64,000 nucleotides of DNA from Methanosarcina sp. 2.H.T.1A.6 (GTDB taxonomy: Archaea > Halobacteriota > Methanosarcinia > Methanosarcinales > Methanosarcinaceae): NCBI RefSeq assembly GCF_000979455.1, contig NZ_JJOY01000045.1:1-64000 (forward strand). The letters run 5' to 3'. The notes beneath the pieces are model-generated. The model did no database searches. It was given only the letters and a program-made list of their open reading frames with translations, and was not told the DNA's origin. The translations under genes and the position numbers were made by a program. Shown piece after piece: positions 35,601 through 43,337 of this stretch (its first letter is position 1; every line of letters begins with the position of its first letter).

Positions 35601-35713
35601 GAGATGCAGAATTATTCAAGGTTGATTTCGTTGAAAAGGTTAATGTCTCAAAAGAAATTGAAGCGATGAAAGTAATCTATGACTATAACGATTTTTTTGA
35701 AAGCTTGAATTGA
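32684..35713 (+). CDS. Large zinc-ribbon, helicase-like protein in the DrmE position
   Basis: A 1,009-residue protein. The N-terminus is a zinc ribbon (Cys11, Cys14, Cys34, Cys37). IFLVTWPWNDLRFIPLLASE (about 95-114) stands where a helicase has motif I, but there is no GKT/S. DVLIIENMDEII (about 332-343) followed by STVLMFSTNP (about 366-375) resembles Walker B and the next helicase motif. VLSTGYPSLSY and FFFVGTNKTIGRIKEII near 615-650 may belong to the second lobe. Class 2 DISARM carries a poorly characterised protein, DrmE; this gene, coupled to drmC by an ATGA overlap, fills that slot, but I cannot confirm homology. It could be a novel component. Confidence 0.65.
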   Translation: MRTYYHFAYTCPNCHEPHVTGKPIEFIDKKHLRCSSCNALFYTEVNIFTESFPETVKYVTEKEGKRSENYLSHLPLIWKVVPNDIEKSYLDWIKDNPKGIFLVTWPWNDLRFIPLLASEYLLTFPNRKVAVIGNYSTNNESKYYVPTYSSYDVFSKTVYIEGEDNFFPPKLKQESNNLKREMIFEKEDVVEVKYRKFGENETRNKLCHGTVRKCKNSILREAKELGDNFLREISVPKNDGKKIEVINENGEWNVSLEKQTRWTGSLNYKKIWLWELLVNSTKLKNCGTEIESFFHDEEAAEEILDKKIKLHFFSIESEISEVLRSIKIVSPDVLIIENMDEIISDSRYVGPRTEKLMEFLRKTDISTVLMFSTNPDIRHLYRIGANETVFGSIRVLFHTWDSPTFLGDLNPDSDSRHPNPLSSKMEQMPKEKLREIKPEYISIDSYDEISELLGKCLKSIDEETKKDVKLYFSRVFSTLLNVVGEYGKPEILSVMKQWNYPLTYDILFTDLSQKIEQELFTSLNDSIRKVFYTDSYIQRNPLREKMRDIVRDIFKKNNGCYITIIVPRFESKGAERLLRQEDSIPEQISSFLTVCSWEKLGSIERIVPEGFKHFVLSTGYPSLSYNLHSSDVDKFFFVGTNKTIGRIKEIIDKRLLEINAYPVVRIYDDTPAPCLLRGLLSKVNFDENEKLQYIDDIELGEEEYSMPYSGVSIYGKTSDIIDEYNNYYKLTCGETAILCIDSQNRGLFLPLDRDIMLKDGNSFREISFSLDSSTSSMKRELINTEVILNRLGFYQSFRSIFFKFMMKWGDKLQFQKGPFEWKGFKQLFNDSILWIDLLERTIETFAEQNSISPQKSKDEIAKILADSGITAKNPDYISSWWTNYEEVMVDSETYKLYRTEHPFTPQDMRIIFKYISEISSFLTADTMIAEKSYAAALTIQNLRRNVFKSSNKKEDKYSYIYSKLEKQMSQLIRDAELFKVDFVEKVNVSKEIEAMKVIYDYNDFFESLN

Positions 35714-35808
35714 GTATTTATGCTCTCTATTAGGTCATTCATTTTTCGGTTTTAAGTATCATCCCAATACTGACAAAAATAAAAACTGAGTCTTGAAAGT
35801 CTTCTCTC

Positions 35809-36692
35809 TTATGAATGAAGCGTAGGCAGCAACTTATAAAATCGTGGCCAGTTTTCCTGAATACGTCCAAGACAGTGCCAGAATCTCCACAAACATCCTC
35901 TACTTTTATATTTGATAGGACTTACGCAGATGAACAAAAAACCAGTATTGGGAAGTACCAAACGGTCTACAGCACAATATTCTTGGTAAGCCCTTATGTG
36001 CTTGGTTTTACTTATCAAGTGCGTAACTCCTATTTGAGAATCCCTAGAATACGGTTTATGGTAAAAGAACATTTCAAGGATGTCTGTAAATATTGCTTCC
36101 ATGCTTGTCCTTTCAGTGTGTCTGATTATCCTGGCATTAGTGGTTTCAAAGTGGTTTAACTCCCATTCGAGGAAGTCTTTGGCGTCTTCAAAGCTTTCAA
36201 AATTCCCAATCAGGTAGGTCTCACCGTCTGCTGTAGACGCCGCTTCGATACCATAAGAATCAATATATTTCGGCTCTTCTTTAAAAGCCGCAGTTTCTTC
36301 GCGGCTCCCTCCACTCTCCCCAGAGATCGGATGCTCCGGATTTTCATCTCCGTAAGCAGCCACATTAAAGTTTTTCCCGCCTTCTTCTCCTGACCCTTCT
36401 CCCACCAATTTGTCCAGCTTTTCGGAAACAATAAACCTTTCGAGCATCAGGATAATTTTTGCTTTCGGGCTGCTGGGATTTAACTGGTAAAACCGGATGT
36501 TTCCTGCTCTGCCTTTCTCTTCGACAATTCCTTCTGCAACTAATTTATTCAGATGCTTGTAGACGGTTGCTTTTGAAACGCCCGTCATCCGGACTATATC
36601 GGCAATATACAGTTTGTCGTCATGGTTTCTGCAAATACTTCAATTATCTTTGCCTGGGGACAGTCCCCGAAGATTTCAGATAAAACAGACAT
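35809..36692 (-). pseudogene. HTH regulator, frameshifted and extended through a mobile element
   Basis: The original protein starts at ATG 36692 (MSVLSEIFGDCPQAKIIEVF). After about 22 codons the frame is lost at an AAA run (36626-36628 on the plus strand); one added A restores ENHDDKLYIADIVRMTGVSK, a winged-helix domain that binds DNA, followed by NIRFYQLNP. The second frame continues through a polar linker to RDSQI, where a small inverted-repeat element has inserted. Without the element the next codon would be TAA, giving roughly 220 residues; with it the frame runs on about 75 more codons to 35809. It is probably a broken regulator unless the frameshift is a sequencing error. It lies just after the DISARM-like island, on the opposite strand. 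Confidence 0.75.
35917..36031. mobile_element. 115-bp MITE-like element
   Basis: The terminal inverted repeats are AGGACTTACGCA (35917-35928) and TGCGTAACTCCT (36020-36031), 11 of 12 matching. The similarity continues inward (GAACAAAAAACCAG against the complement of GGTTTTACTTATC). It is flanked by ATTTGAT (35910-35916) and ATTTGAG (36032-36038), a likely target-site duplication with one later change. It encodes no transposase, so it would be moved in trans by a full-length relative outside this window. Confidence 0.7.
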
Positions 36693-36699
36693 GGTTTCG

Positions 36700-36712
36700 C
36701 CTATAGTATAGG
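36700..36712 (-). promoter_or_regulatory. Palindrome directly upstream of the HTH regulator
   Basis: CCTATA-G-TATAGG is a perfect inverted repeat ending 7 bases before the regulator's ATG. The position fits an autoregulatory operator, or a TATA-proximal site. The stretch 36713-37040 has no recognisable gene. Confidence 0.4.
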
Positions 36713-37040
36713 ATTTAGCCTTTAGCGTATAATAATTAGACGCTTTTATTGTTTTTTAGTTTTTTGAATTGCTGAAAAAATGGTAAAGAAGTTGCGCGGA
36801 GGACTTTATTTCGATCTCGGGTTTTTGTTGCTTTTATAAATCAGTTAATGAAATTTCCGCCCAACGTTTTGCTTTTTCGCTTAATATTAACGAAGGCAGC
36901 TCCGGGAAAGTTCTGAGCAGCCGCCCACAGCCAAAAAATAAAAATTATTTCTTGAAAATCCCGCCCGGAGGAAGTGATATTCTGCTTTTTCTCTTCGGTT
37001 GTGCAGGAATCTGAAGGGGGAGACTAAAAATAAAATATAA

Positions 37041-37199
37041 GTCCTAAAAATCTCCCGCCGCCGGAAAAGATTCCAGCTTCGCAAATTAGATCCCGGAGAA
37101 ACCGGGGATTCTGATGACTTTTTCAACTGGTATGCGGCAAAAAGAAGCCTTGCCATCCAGGATGAAAGGCTAAAAATTATCCTGGGAATTGACGTATGA
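37041..37199 (+). pseudogene. Remnant of the 96-residue WYAAKR family
   Basis: A 52-residue open stretch without a start codon ends at TGA 37197-37199. Its sequence GDSDDFFNWYAAKRSL followed by RLKIILGIDV matches the C-terminal half of the intact genes at 38237 and 43338 (GDESDFFDWYAAKRGL, RFEILSGISL). The N-terminal half with IRSALEHEKH is missing upstream in all frames. Confidence 0.7.
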
Positions 37200-37255
37200 T
37201 CTCAAAACCTCAAAATGAGAAACGGGTTCAAGCTCAGCAGTACCCACCCTCCCCT

Positions 37256-37270
37256 CGAAAGTTATATATA
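37256..37270 (+). promoter_or_regulatory. Candidate promoter (BRE-TATA)
   Basis: CGAAAGTTATATATA is a good archaeal BRE/TATA pair. It would start a transcript near 37295 with a leader of about 300 bases to the gene at 37597. A 67-codon frame inside that leader (37335-37538) lacks a ribosome binding site. Confidence 0.5.
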
Positions 37271-37596
37271 CCATCCATAACAAATAGTAAGATTGTATAA
37301 AAGTCTCTAAATTGGAGCGTGTTTTTTCATATAAATGTTGCACCAGAGGATCAATGTAACTGAACCTTCAGATGCATCTGTTGAAGTTTTCAGCTTTTTG
37401 TCTCGTTTTAAAAGCTTCAGAGAAGCTAGTTGCTATGCTGTAAAGCCGGGGGGACTATTTAATTTGAGCTGGTTGAAAACTGCCTTCAGTAAAAAGCAGA
37501 ATCAAGTAAAAAACACAAACCAAAATAAAATAAAATAAAAAACAAACTAAATATAAAAAAACCTTTAGCACTTTTATTTGCGAGGTCCGAAACAAA

Positions 37597-37836
37597 ATGT
37601 CAGAAGAATCAGATGATCCAGACAGTAGTGATAGTAGCAGTCGTCAGAAAATGTTCACCGCAGCCGGAATGTTCCTGTGTGTAATACAATTTACCTTCTT
37701 CATGTACATGATATTAATGTTCATGGAAATGGACTTTGCCCAGGGCTTTAAGTTCATGCTGCTTGCATACTCCTCAGCATTCATTTATAAGAACATGGAG
37801 AACTCCGGGATAATCCGTATCGTAACCCGAAACTGA
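37597..37836 (+). CDS. Small acidic-tailed membrane protein, unknown function
   Basis: A 79-residue protein. The first 17 residues are Ser/Asp/Glu-rich (EESDDPDSSDSSS). Two hydrophobic segments follow, MFTAAGMFLCVIQFTFFMYMILMF split near residues 20-43 and FMLLAYSSAFIYKNM near 53-66, so it should be a membrane hairpin. The family is not recognised. AGGT lies 11 bases before ATG 37597, and a clear terminator follows, which supports it being expressed. Confidence 0.65.
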   Translation: MSEESDDPDSSDSSSRQKMFTAAGMFLCVIQFTFFMYMILMFMEMDFAQGFKFMLLAYSSAFIYKNMENSGIIRIVTRN

Positions 37837-37840
37837 TGAC

Positions 37841-37931
37841 GGTGTAGGTTTAATATCCAAATCCACACTTTCTACACCTATCTGTTCTGAATTTTTTTAT
37901 TTTTTTATTTTCCCTTATTTCTTTTTATTTT
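37841..37931 (+). terminator. Hairpin and poly-T terminator
   Basis: GGTGTAG (37841-37847) pairs perfectly with CTACACC (37872-37878). Long T tracts follow (37892-37898, 37900-37906 and more to about 37931). They begin right after the stop of the small membrane protein. The rest of 37932-38236 shows no gene. Confidence 0.65.
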
Positions 37932-38236
37932 TACTAACTCATTCATTCCGGCTTTTTTGGTCTCAATTCGCAGGTGGACCTGAATTCTGCCCCAATCTAA
38001 AAAGCGTATTCTGAAGATCACAGACCCTGAGACAACGGAAGGAACTCTGTCCGATAAATTTTCAAGTTATGTGATTGTGATAAAATACTTAGATTTTTGA
38101 ATCTTAGCCTTATGCTTCCGATATTCCCTGGATTCCGGAGGATGCAACTCATAATAAATAGAAAAAGAGATATAGGATCAATTTTTAGTATCAGCAACAT
38201 TTTTAGAACTATCAACAATTCTTCTATGGGATAAAC

Positions 38237-38527
38237 ATGGACCTTACATTGCAGATTGACACCGATTACTCGCTACAGGAAGTAAGCGAGGTTATTCGCT
38301 CAGCTCTGGAACATGAGAAACATCTTGCAAAATACAAGGTATATCGCTATTCCATGATCTGCGATGAATTTGAAGACCAGTACGACCTGATCTCCACAGA
38401 CTTTATACAAAAATTTGAAGCCGGTGAATATATAGACGACGACAAATATTTTGACTGGTACGCCGCAAAAAGAGGGCTTGACCACTGGAAGCAAAAACTG
38501 GCTGTCCTTGATGCTATCAGGTTCTAA
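38237..38527 (+). CDS. Conserved 96-residue protein, WYAAKR family, copy 1
   Basis: Unknown function. The protein is soluble, acidic and probably alpha/beta. It shares long blocks with the gene at 43338-43628: IRSALEHEKH (about residues 21-30), AKYKV.RYS.IC (31-43) and FDWYAAKRGLDHW (71-83). Both copies and the remnant at 37041 lie in the same accessory stretch. ATG 38237 is preceded only by a weak GGGATA. The conserved His, Tyr and Trp residues could form a binding or catalytic site, but nothing known can be assigned. Confidence 0.75.
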   Translation: MDLTLQIDTDYSLQEVSEVIRSALEHEKHLAKYKVYRYSMICDEFEDQYDLISTDFIQKFEAGEYIDDDKYFDWYAAKRGLDHWKQKLAVLDAIRF

Positions 38528-38601
38528 CTGGCAGAATGCCACTCGCTGCAAGAATCATACCCTTTCCGGCAGCCTTTGTTGTCCGAACCTGTAGAATATT
38601 T

Positions 38602-38731
38602 TTTTCATTCTCCTTGTTTCATTTTCCATCCTTGTTTCATTTTCCATCCTTGTTTCATTTTCCATCCTTGTTTCATTTTCCGTCCTTGTTTCATTTTCCT
38701 TCCTCCTTTCATTTTCCATCCTTGTTTCATT
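38602..38731. repeat. 18-bp minisatellite, about seven copies
   Basis: The unit is TTTCATTTTCCATCCTTG. The first copy is shortened and copies five and six carry changes (CCGTCC, CCTTCCTCC). On the minus strand it reads as NETRME repeats, but there is no start site or domain to support a gene. It sits between copy 1 of the WYAAKR family and the Msr-type regulator. Confidence 0.9.
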
Positions 38732-38829
38732 TTTTCGTACACACCATGAGACGGTTAAAATTTTATGACAATGTATAAATAGCTGTTCTGCCATCTAAAC
38801 ATCATTGGTGTTTTCTTTACGGTGTTTTG

Positions 38830-39621
38830 ATGAAGGAGCAAGTCAAATTAATAGAGCTGGTTTTTCTCTCTGAGAAAAGGAAGAAACTTCTTTTGTTTCT
38901 GAAAGATAAGCCACGGAGTATGGCTGAAATTCAGAAAAACCTTTCCGTAGGCCCTGTTTCAATCCTCCCTCAGATCAAAAAATTGAAAGAATGTAATCTC
39001 GTTATACAGAAGGGGCATACCTATGAACTTTCTCCAATGGGAATTATAATCGCGGACAAAATGCCGCCTTTTCTGGACACCCTGGAAGTCCTGGAAGAAA
39101 ATTTTGATTACTGGACGAAAAGAAACCTTGAAGGAATTCCTCCTTTTTTACGCAAAAGACTTTATGAACTGAAGAACTGCAAACTCATCCTTCCGGAGGT
39201 GAGCCACATGTTCGAACTTAACCCTGAATTTGTAGAAAAGCTTCATCTCTCCACGCATATTTTCGGTTTTGCTTCCTATTTCCACCCTTCTTTTACCACA
39301 CTCTACCCGGAACTTGCAAAAAAAGGAGTGGAAATTTCTTTGATGTTTACAGAGCCAGTGTTCCAGAGGTTCAAAACGGATTACAGGGAAGAACTGTGCA
39401 CTTTCCTGAATTTTGGAAACGTCAGGGTGTTTATCTTCCCGCAAGATCCTAAAATTGCAGACCTTACAGTGACAGATAGGTTTTTTCTGCTCACTCTTTT
39501 CCCAGGGGAGAAATTCTTTGAACACGAAAGCCTGATAAGTTCCGAACCTGAAGCCCTTAAGTGGGGTACCGACCTTTTCTCGCACATGCTAAAAGAAGCA
39601 ATCCAGGTAAAAGAGATTTGA
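38830..39621 (+). CDS. Methanogenesis regulatory protein, Msr/FilR1 family (HTH + DUF1724)
   Basis: A 263-residue regulator. The N-terminal winged helix (residues about 1-75) contains RKKLLLFLKDKPRSMAEIQK and a recognition helix in VGPVSILPQIKKLK. The rest is the FilR1 middle domain (DUF1724), with GIPPFLRKRLYELKNCKLI and PEVSHMFELNPEF. Methanosarcina Msr proteins of this build control mta and mts methyltransferase genes, often from nearby loci; here the nearest mta genes are 34 kb away. ATG 38830 is chosen with GGTG at 38821-38824; a TTG three bases upstream is also open. A TATA-like TGTATAAATA lies at 38771-38780. The target genes are unknown. Confidence 0.85.
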   Translation: MKEQVKLIELVFLSEKRKKLLLFLKDKPRSMAEIQKNLSVGPVSILPQIKKLKECNLVIQKGHTYELSPMGIIIADKMPPFLDTLEVLEENFDYWTKRNLEGIPPFLRKRLYELKNCKLILPEVSHMFELNPEFVEKLHLSTHIFGFASYFHPSFTTLYPELAKKGVEISLMFTEPVFQRFKTDYREELCTFLNFGNVRVFIFPQDPKIADLTVTDRFFLLTLFPGEKFFEHESLISSEPEALKWGTDLFSHMLKEAIQVKEI

Positions 39622-39630
39622 ATTTCATAG

Positions 39631-39816
39631 GGTTCTCTAATCAGTTCTCTTATCGGTTCTCTTATCGGTTCTCTAATCAGTTCTTTTATCGGTTCTTTTA
39701 TCGGTTCTTTTATCGGTTCTTTTATCGGTTCTTTTATCGGTTCTCTTATCGGTTCTCTTATCGGTTCTCTAATCAGTTCTCTAATCAGTTCTCTTATCAG
39801 TTCTCTTATCGGTTCT
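39631..39816. repeat. 12-bp minisatellite, about 15 copies
   Basis: The unit is GGTTCTCTTATC with variants GGTTCTTTTATC, GGTTCTCTAATC and CAGTTCTCTTAT-type changes. The 12-bp period keeps a reading frame open (FSYR-like peptide repeats), which explains a spurious plus-strand ORF. It starts 10 bases after the Msr-type regulator stop. Confidence 0.9.
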
Positions 39817-40495
39817 TCTCACCAATTTTTCCTTTGCAGTTCTCTTTATTAATCCCGGTTGACACCTCCCCTCACTTTCCCTTTTCTTTAAGCCATAAAT
39901 TCGTACTAAAGGTAAAAAGCTACTTTAAAAAACTCGGAAACTATCATATTCCATCCCTGAGCGCACCGAATACATTATATGCGAACTCCCGAGGTGAAGA
40001 GCGGTTCGTTGTCATAGTTATTAATATAAAAACGGATTTATCAAAATATGACGTTAGATGCTATGAAAAAAAGATGCCCGGATGGTCTTAAATCAAAAAG
40101 CTTATATTTCGGATAGTAATTTCCATTTAAAATGTTAGTTTATTTATATAAGATAATCTTGGTAATATATTGTAAGAGAAGAATACTTCAGTCTTATAAG
40201 TAATACTTCAATCTTATAAGTAAACCTTACAGACTTTTGGACTTAAGGCCAGCTTAACAGTTTATGAGATTTACTTTTCCAGAAGAAATTCAAAAAAGAA
40301 AAGTAACTCTACCTGGATTTAGTGATGGGGTGACTTAGTTTACAGCAGAAGGGCTTCAAATTACCAGTTCCAAATACCAATGAGGCTCTATAGAAAATTC
40401 GGGGTAATGTAAATTAAATAGTTACAAATCCGGTTAAAATTAGCTTAAAGTTCTTTTCCAAACAGCCAGCTGAATATGCCTTATGGAGTAGTGGT
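39817..40495 (+). promoter_or_regulatory. Spacer with candidate promoter upstream of the PKD protein gene
   Basis: No gene is supported. TTTATATAAG at 40143-40152 is a good TATA box about 345 bases before the PKD gene. A 20-bp direct repeat (ATACTTCA-TCTTATAAGTA) follows at about 40183-40221. The PKD mRNA would have a long leader. Confidence 0.4.
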
Positions 40496-43174
40496 ATGTC
40501 AGTAGAAAAGCGGTCAGCAGAAACGCGAAAAGTAAATAGGGTGTGTGAATTGAAAAAAATAACGGCATTGATATTTCTATTTTTAATATCTTCGGCATTG
40601 TCGGTAGTTGTGGGTTCGGATTTGAGCTCTGCTGCCGATGGTGAAAATGAAACAATTATTGCGGACTTTCTAGCTTCCAAGGTATCAGGAGACGCTCCAC
40701 TAACAGTACAATTTGAAGACCGCTCAAGCGGGAGTCCGACCGCCTGGGAATGGGACTTTGATTCTGACGGAAACCCGGATTCAACTAAACAAAATCCGAG
40801 CTACATATTTGAAAATCCGGGAACCTATACCGTAACTCTGAAAGCAGGTGATGGCACTACCTCAAACAGTGCTGTCAAGAACAATTATATTACTGTTAAA
40901 GAAAAAACCGTAGTTCCTGTTGTAGTAGCCAGTTTCAACTCCAACGTAACTTCAGGCAAAACTCCTCTCACAGTCAAGTTTAGGGACAGTTCAAGCGGCG
41001 GGCCGACATCCTGGAAGTGGGACTTTAATTCGGACGAAAAGGTAGATTCAACCGTACAGAACCCGGTTTACTCGTATGCAACTGCCGGGACCTATTCAGT
41101 CACCCTCACGGCAATCAATGGCACTGTCAAGAATACTATCAAAAAAATTAATTACATTACTGCCGGAAACGGGCCGACAGCAAGTTTTACCGCTTCTACG
41201 CGCGAGGGAGAAGCTCCGCTTACCGTCAAGTTTACTGACACCTCTACAGGGTCAATTACTTCCAGGCTCTGGGAATTCGGAGACGGCACCACATCAAAAG
41301 ACAAAACCCCTTCACACACATACACTACAGCAGGGACATATACAGTGAAACTGACTGTAACAAATACTTACGGGTCCCATACTCTTGAAGTTCCGTCTTA
41401 TATCCGCACATATTCAATAGCCGCTCCAGTAGCTGATTTCACATCTGATTTAACCTCAGGCGCAGCCCCTCTTGCCGTTCAGTTTACGGACCTGAGTTCT
41501 AACAATCCCACCGCCTGGGAATGGGACTTTAACAGTGATGGAAAAATTGACTCAACTGAACAGAACCCTGTTTATGTGTACAAAGCTCCGGGGACTTATT
41601 CTGTCATCCTGAATGCAGTCAACGACACTGCTCGGGGCAATATGGCAAAACCCAACTACATTACAGTCGGAGATTCGCCGATAGCTGCTTTTACCGCATC
41701 TCCGCAAGAAGGGAATGCCCCACTTACAGTTCAATTTACTGACACCTCTACCGGAAACGTGAATTCCTGGCTCTGGGACTTTGGAGACGGCGAGACTTCC
41801 AAATCTCAGAGCCCTACTCACATCTATTCCGGCTCCGGGACTTATACCGTAAGATTAACAGTAACAAATGCCTTTGGGTCTAACACCCTTGAGGCCCCTT
41901 CTTCTGTAAACGTATTTTCAGTCTCTGCACCAGTTCCTGATTTTAAATCAAACATAACTTCCGGCAAAGCTCCTCTTATTGTCCGGTTTGAAGACCTATC
42001 CACCGGCGGCCCTACGGCCTGGGAATGGGACTTTAACTCGGACGGGACCATAGATTCAACGGAACAAAACCCTGTTTACAAGTTTAAGGACAACGGGTTC
42101 TATACAGTAACTTTACGGGCAGGTAATGGTACTGCATGGGACAATATTACCAAATCCAACTATATTATGGTCGGAGAGGGGCTTCATGCTTCTTTTATCG
42201 CCTTACCGCGGACAGGGGATGTCCCCCTTACCGTTCAGTTTAACGATACTTCCACAGGCAACATTACCTCCTGGCTCTGGGACTTCGGAGACGGCGACGC
42301 TTCCACCTCCCAGAACCCGAGCCACGAGTATTCGAAATCCGGAAGTTATTCCGTAACCCTCAATGTCAGCAATGCTTACGGATATAGCGCTGTGACCTGG
42401 ACTGACTACATTAAAGTAGGGGACGAAGCAGACAGCAGTGGATCAGGAGGCTCTAGCGGAACATCATCAGGCGGAGGAGGCGGCTCTCCTGAACCTGCAA
42501 GTAATGTTGAAGTCAAGGAACTTGCTCAGGAGTTTATTACAAATGGGGATCGCATAAGGTTCGAGTTCGCTAAAAATGCCACTTCTATTATGTATGTGAA
42601 GTTCGATTCAAAGAGAAACTTCGGAAAGACCACAGCCATAATCGAACAGCTTAAAGGCAGGTCTGTCCTGACCCCAAAAGATCCCTCCGGAATTGTCTAC
42701 AGGTACCTGAACATCTGGGTAGGAAATGAAGGCTTTGCAACTCCCGAGAACATTGCCAACGCTGTCATAGGGTTCAGAGTCAACAGGGCAGAGATCACAG
42801 AAAACGAGACTGAAGGCCCATCAGTATTCATGTACAGGTATTCAGGCGGGAAATGGAATGCCCTTCCTACGCGTAAAACGGGAGAAGACAACCATTATAT
42901 GTATTTTGAATCCAGAACCCCGGGTTTCTCTCCGTTTGCAATCATAACAGGCAAGAAAGCTGTTGAGTATAAAGAAGGGGAACCCGAAAAATCCACGGAA
43001 CCTTTAGAGCTCTCCATAGGCAGCCGGCAGGAGATGCCTGAAACATCTTCATGGTCCTTACCAGTGGCTGAAGATAAAGACTGGTCAGGAACTTCCACGG
43101 CCATCAAGGTTCTTGTCGGGTTTATGGTAATACTTCTGATAGGGATTGCTGTAACGGAGAAAAAGAAACGATAA
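40496..43174 (+). CDS. Cell-surface protein with seven PKD domains and a PGF-pre-PGF domain
   Basis: The 892-residue protein has a signal segment (ALIFLFLISSALSVVVG, about residues 24-40). Seven PKD beta-sandwich domains follow, each with WDF.SDG or WDFGDG and PGTYTVTL-type motifs, covering about residues 55-645. Domains alternate between a WDFNSDG type and a WDFGDG type, so they arose by duplicating a pair. After a Gly/Ser linker (about 650-670) comes a PGF-pre-PGF domain (VYRYLNIWVGNEGF, GKWNALPT), common in Methanosarcina envelope proteins, and a C-terminal membrane anchor (VLVGFMVILLIGIAVTEKKKR). It is likely an adhesion or S-layer-associated protein. ATG 40496 has GGAG 7 bases upstream. 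Confidence 0.9.
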   Translation: MSVEKRSAETRKVNRVCELKKITALIFLFLISSALSVVVGSDLSSAADGENETIIADFLASKVSGDAPLTVQFEDRSSGSPTAWEWDFDSDGNPDSTKQNPSYIFENPGTYTVTLKAGDGTTSNSAVKNNYITVKEKTVVPVVVASFNSNVTSGKTPLTVKFRDSSSGGPTSWKWDFNSDEKVDSTVQNPVYSYATAGTYSVTLTAINGTVKNTIKKINYITAGNGPTASFTASTREGEAPLTVKFTDTSTGSITSRLWEFGDGTTSKDKTPSHTYTTAGTYTVKLTVTNTYGSHTLEVPSYIRTYSIAAPVADFTSDLTSGAAPLAVQFTDLSSNNPTAWEWDFNSDGKIDSTEQNPVYVYKAPGTYSVILNAVNDTARGNMAKPNYITVGDSPIAAFTASPQEGNAPLTVQFTDTSTGNVNSWLWDFGDGETSKSQSPTHIYSGSGTYTVRLTVTNAFGSNTLEAPSSVNVFSVSAPVPDFKSNITSGKAPLIVRFEDLSTGGPTAWEWDFNSDGTIDSTEQNPVYKFKDNGFYTVTLRAGNGTAWDNITKSNYIMVGEGLHASFIALPRTGDVPLTVQFNDTSTGNITSWLWDFGDGDASTSQNPSHEYSKSGSYSVTLNVSNAYGYSAVTWTDYIKVGDEADSSGSGGSSGTSSGGGGGSPEPASNVEVKELAQEFITNGDRIRFEFAKNATSIMYVKFDSKRNFGKTTAIIEQLKGRSVLTPKDPSGIVYRYLNIWVGNEGFATPENIANAVIGFRVNRAEITENETEGPSVFMYRYSGGKWNALPTRKTGEDNHYMYFESRTPGFSPFAIITGKKAVEYKEGEPEKSTEPLELSIGSRQEMPETSSWSLPVAEDKDWSGTSTAIKVLVGFMVILLIGIAVTEKKKR

Positions 43175-43337
43175 AAAGAAACGATAAAAAAACGATAAAA
43201 AAAATAAGGTAGTTATGAAAATAAGCTCGTGAAATGGAAGGTCTGAGAAAGAGATTTTTCAGGTAATAAACCTGTCCAATTGTTTATTTTCTAATTACTT
43301 TATATGAAATAGGAGACTATTCTTAATAGGGATAGAC

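Noticed and set aside
37335-37538. 67-codon ORF downstream of the TATA box at 37263
   Set aside because: The nearest GGAG is over 20 bases from the ATG, the C-terminus is a run of Lys/Asn from A-rich DNA, and no family is apparent.
39561-40091. 176-codon ORF over the 12-bp minisatellite
   Set aside because: The frame stays open only because the repeat period is a multiple of three; the peptide is simple FSYR-type repeats with no start signal.
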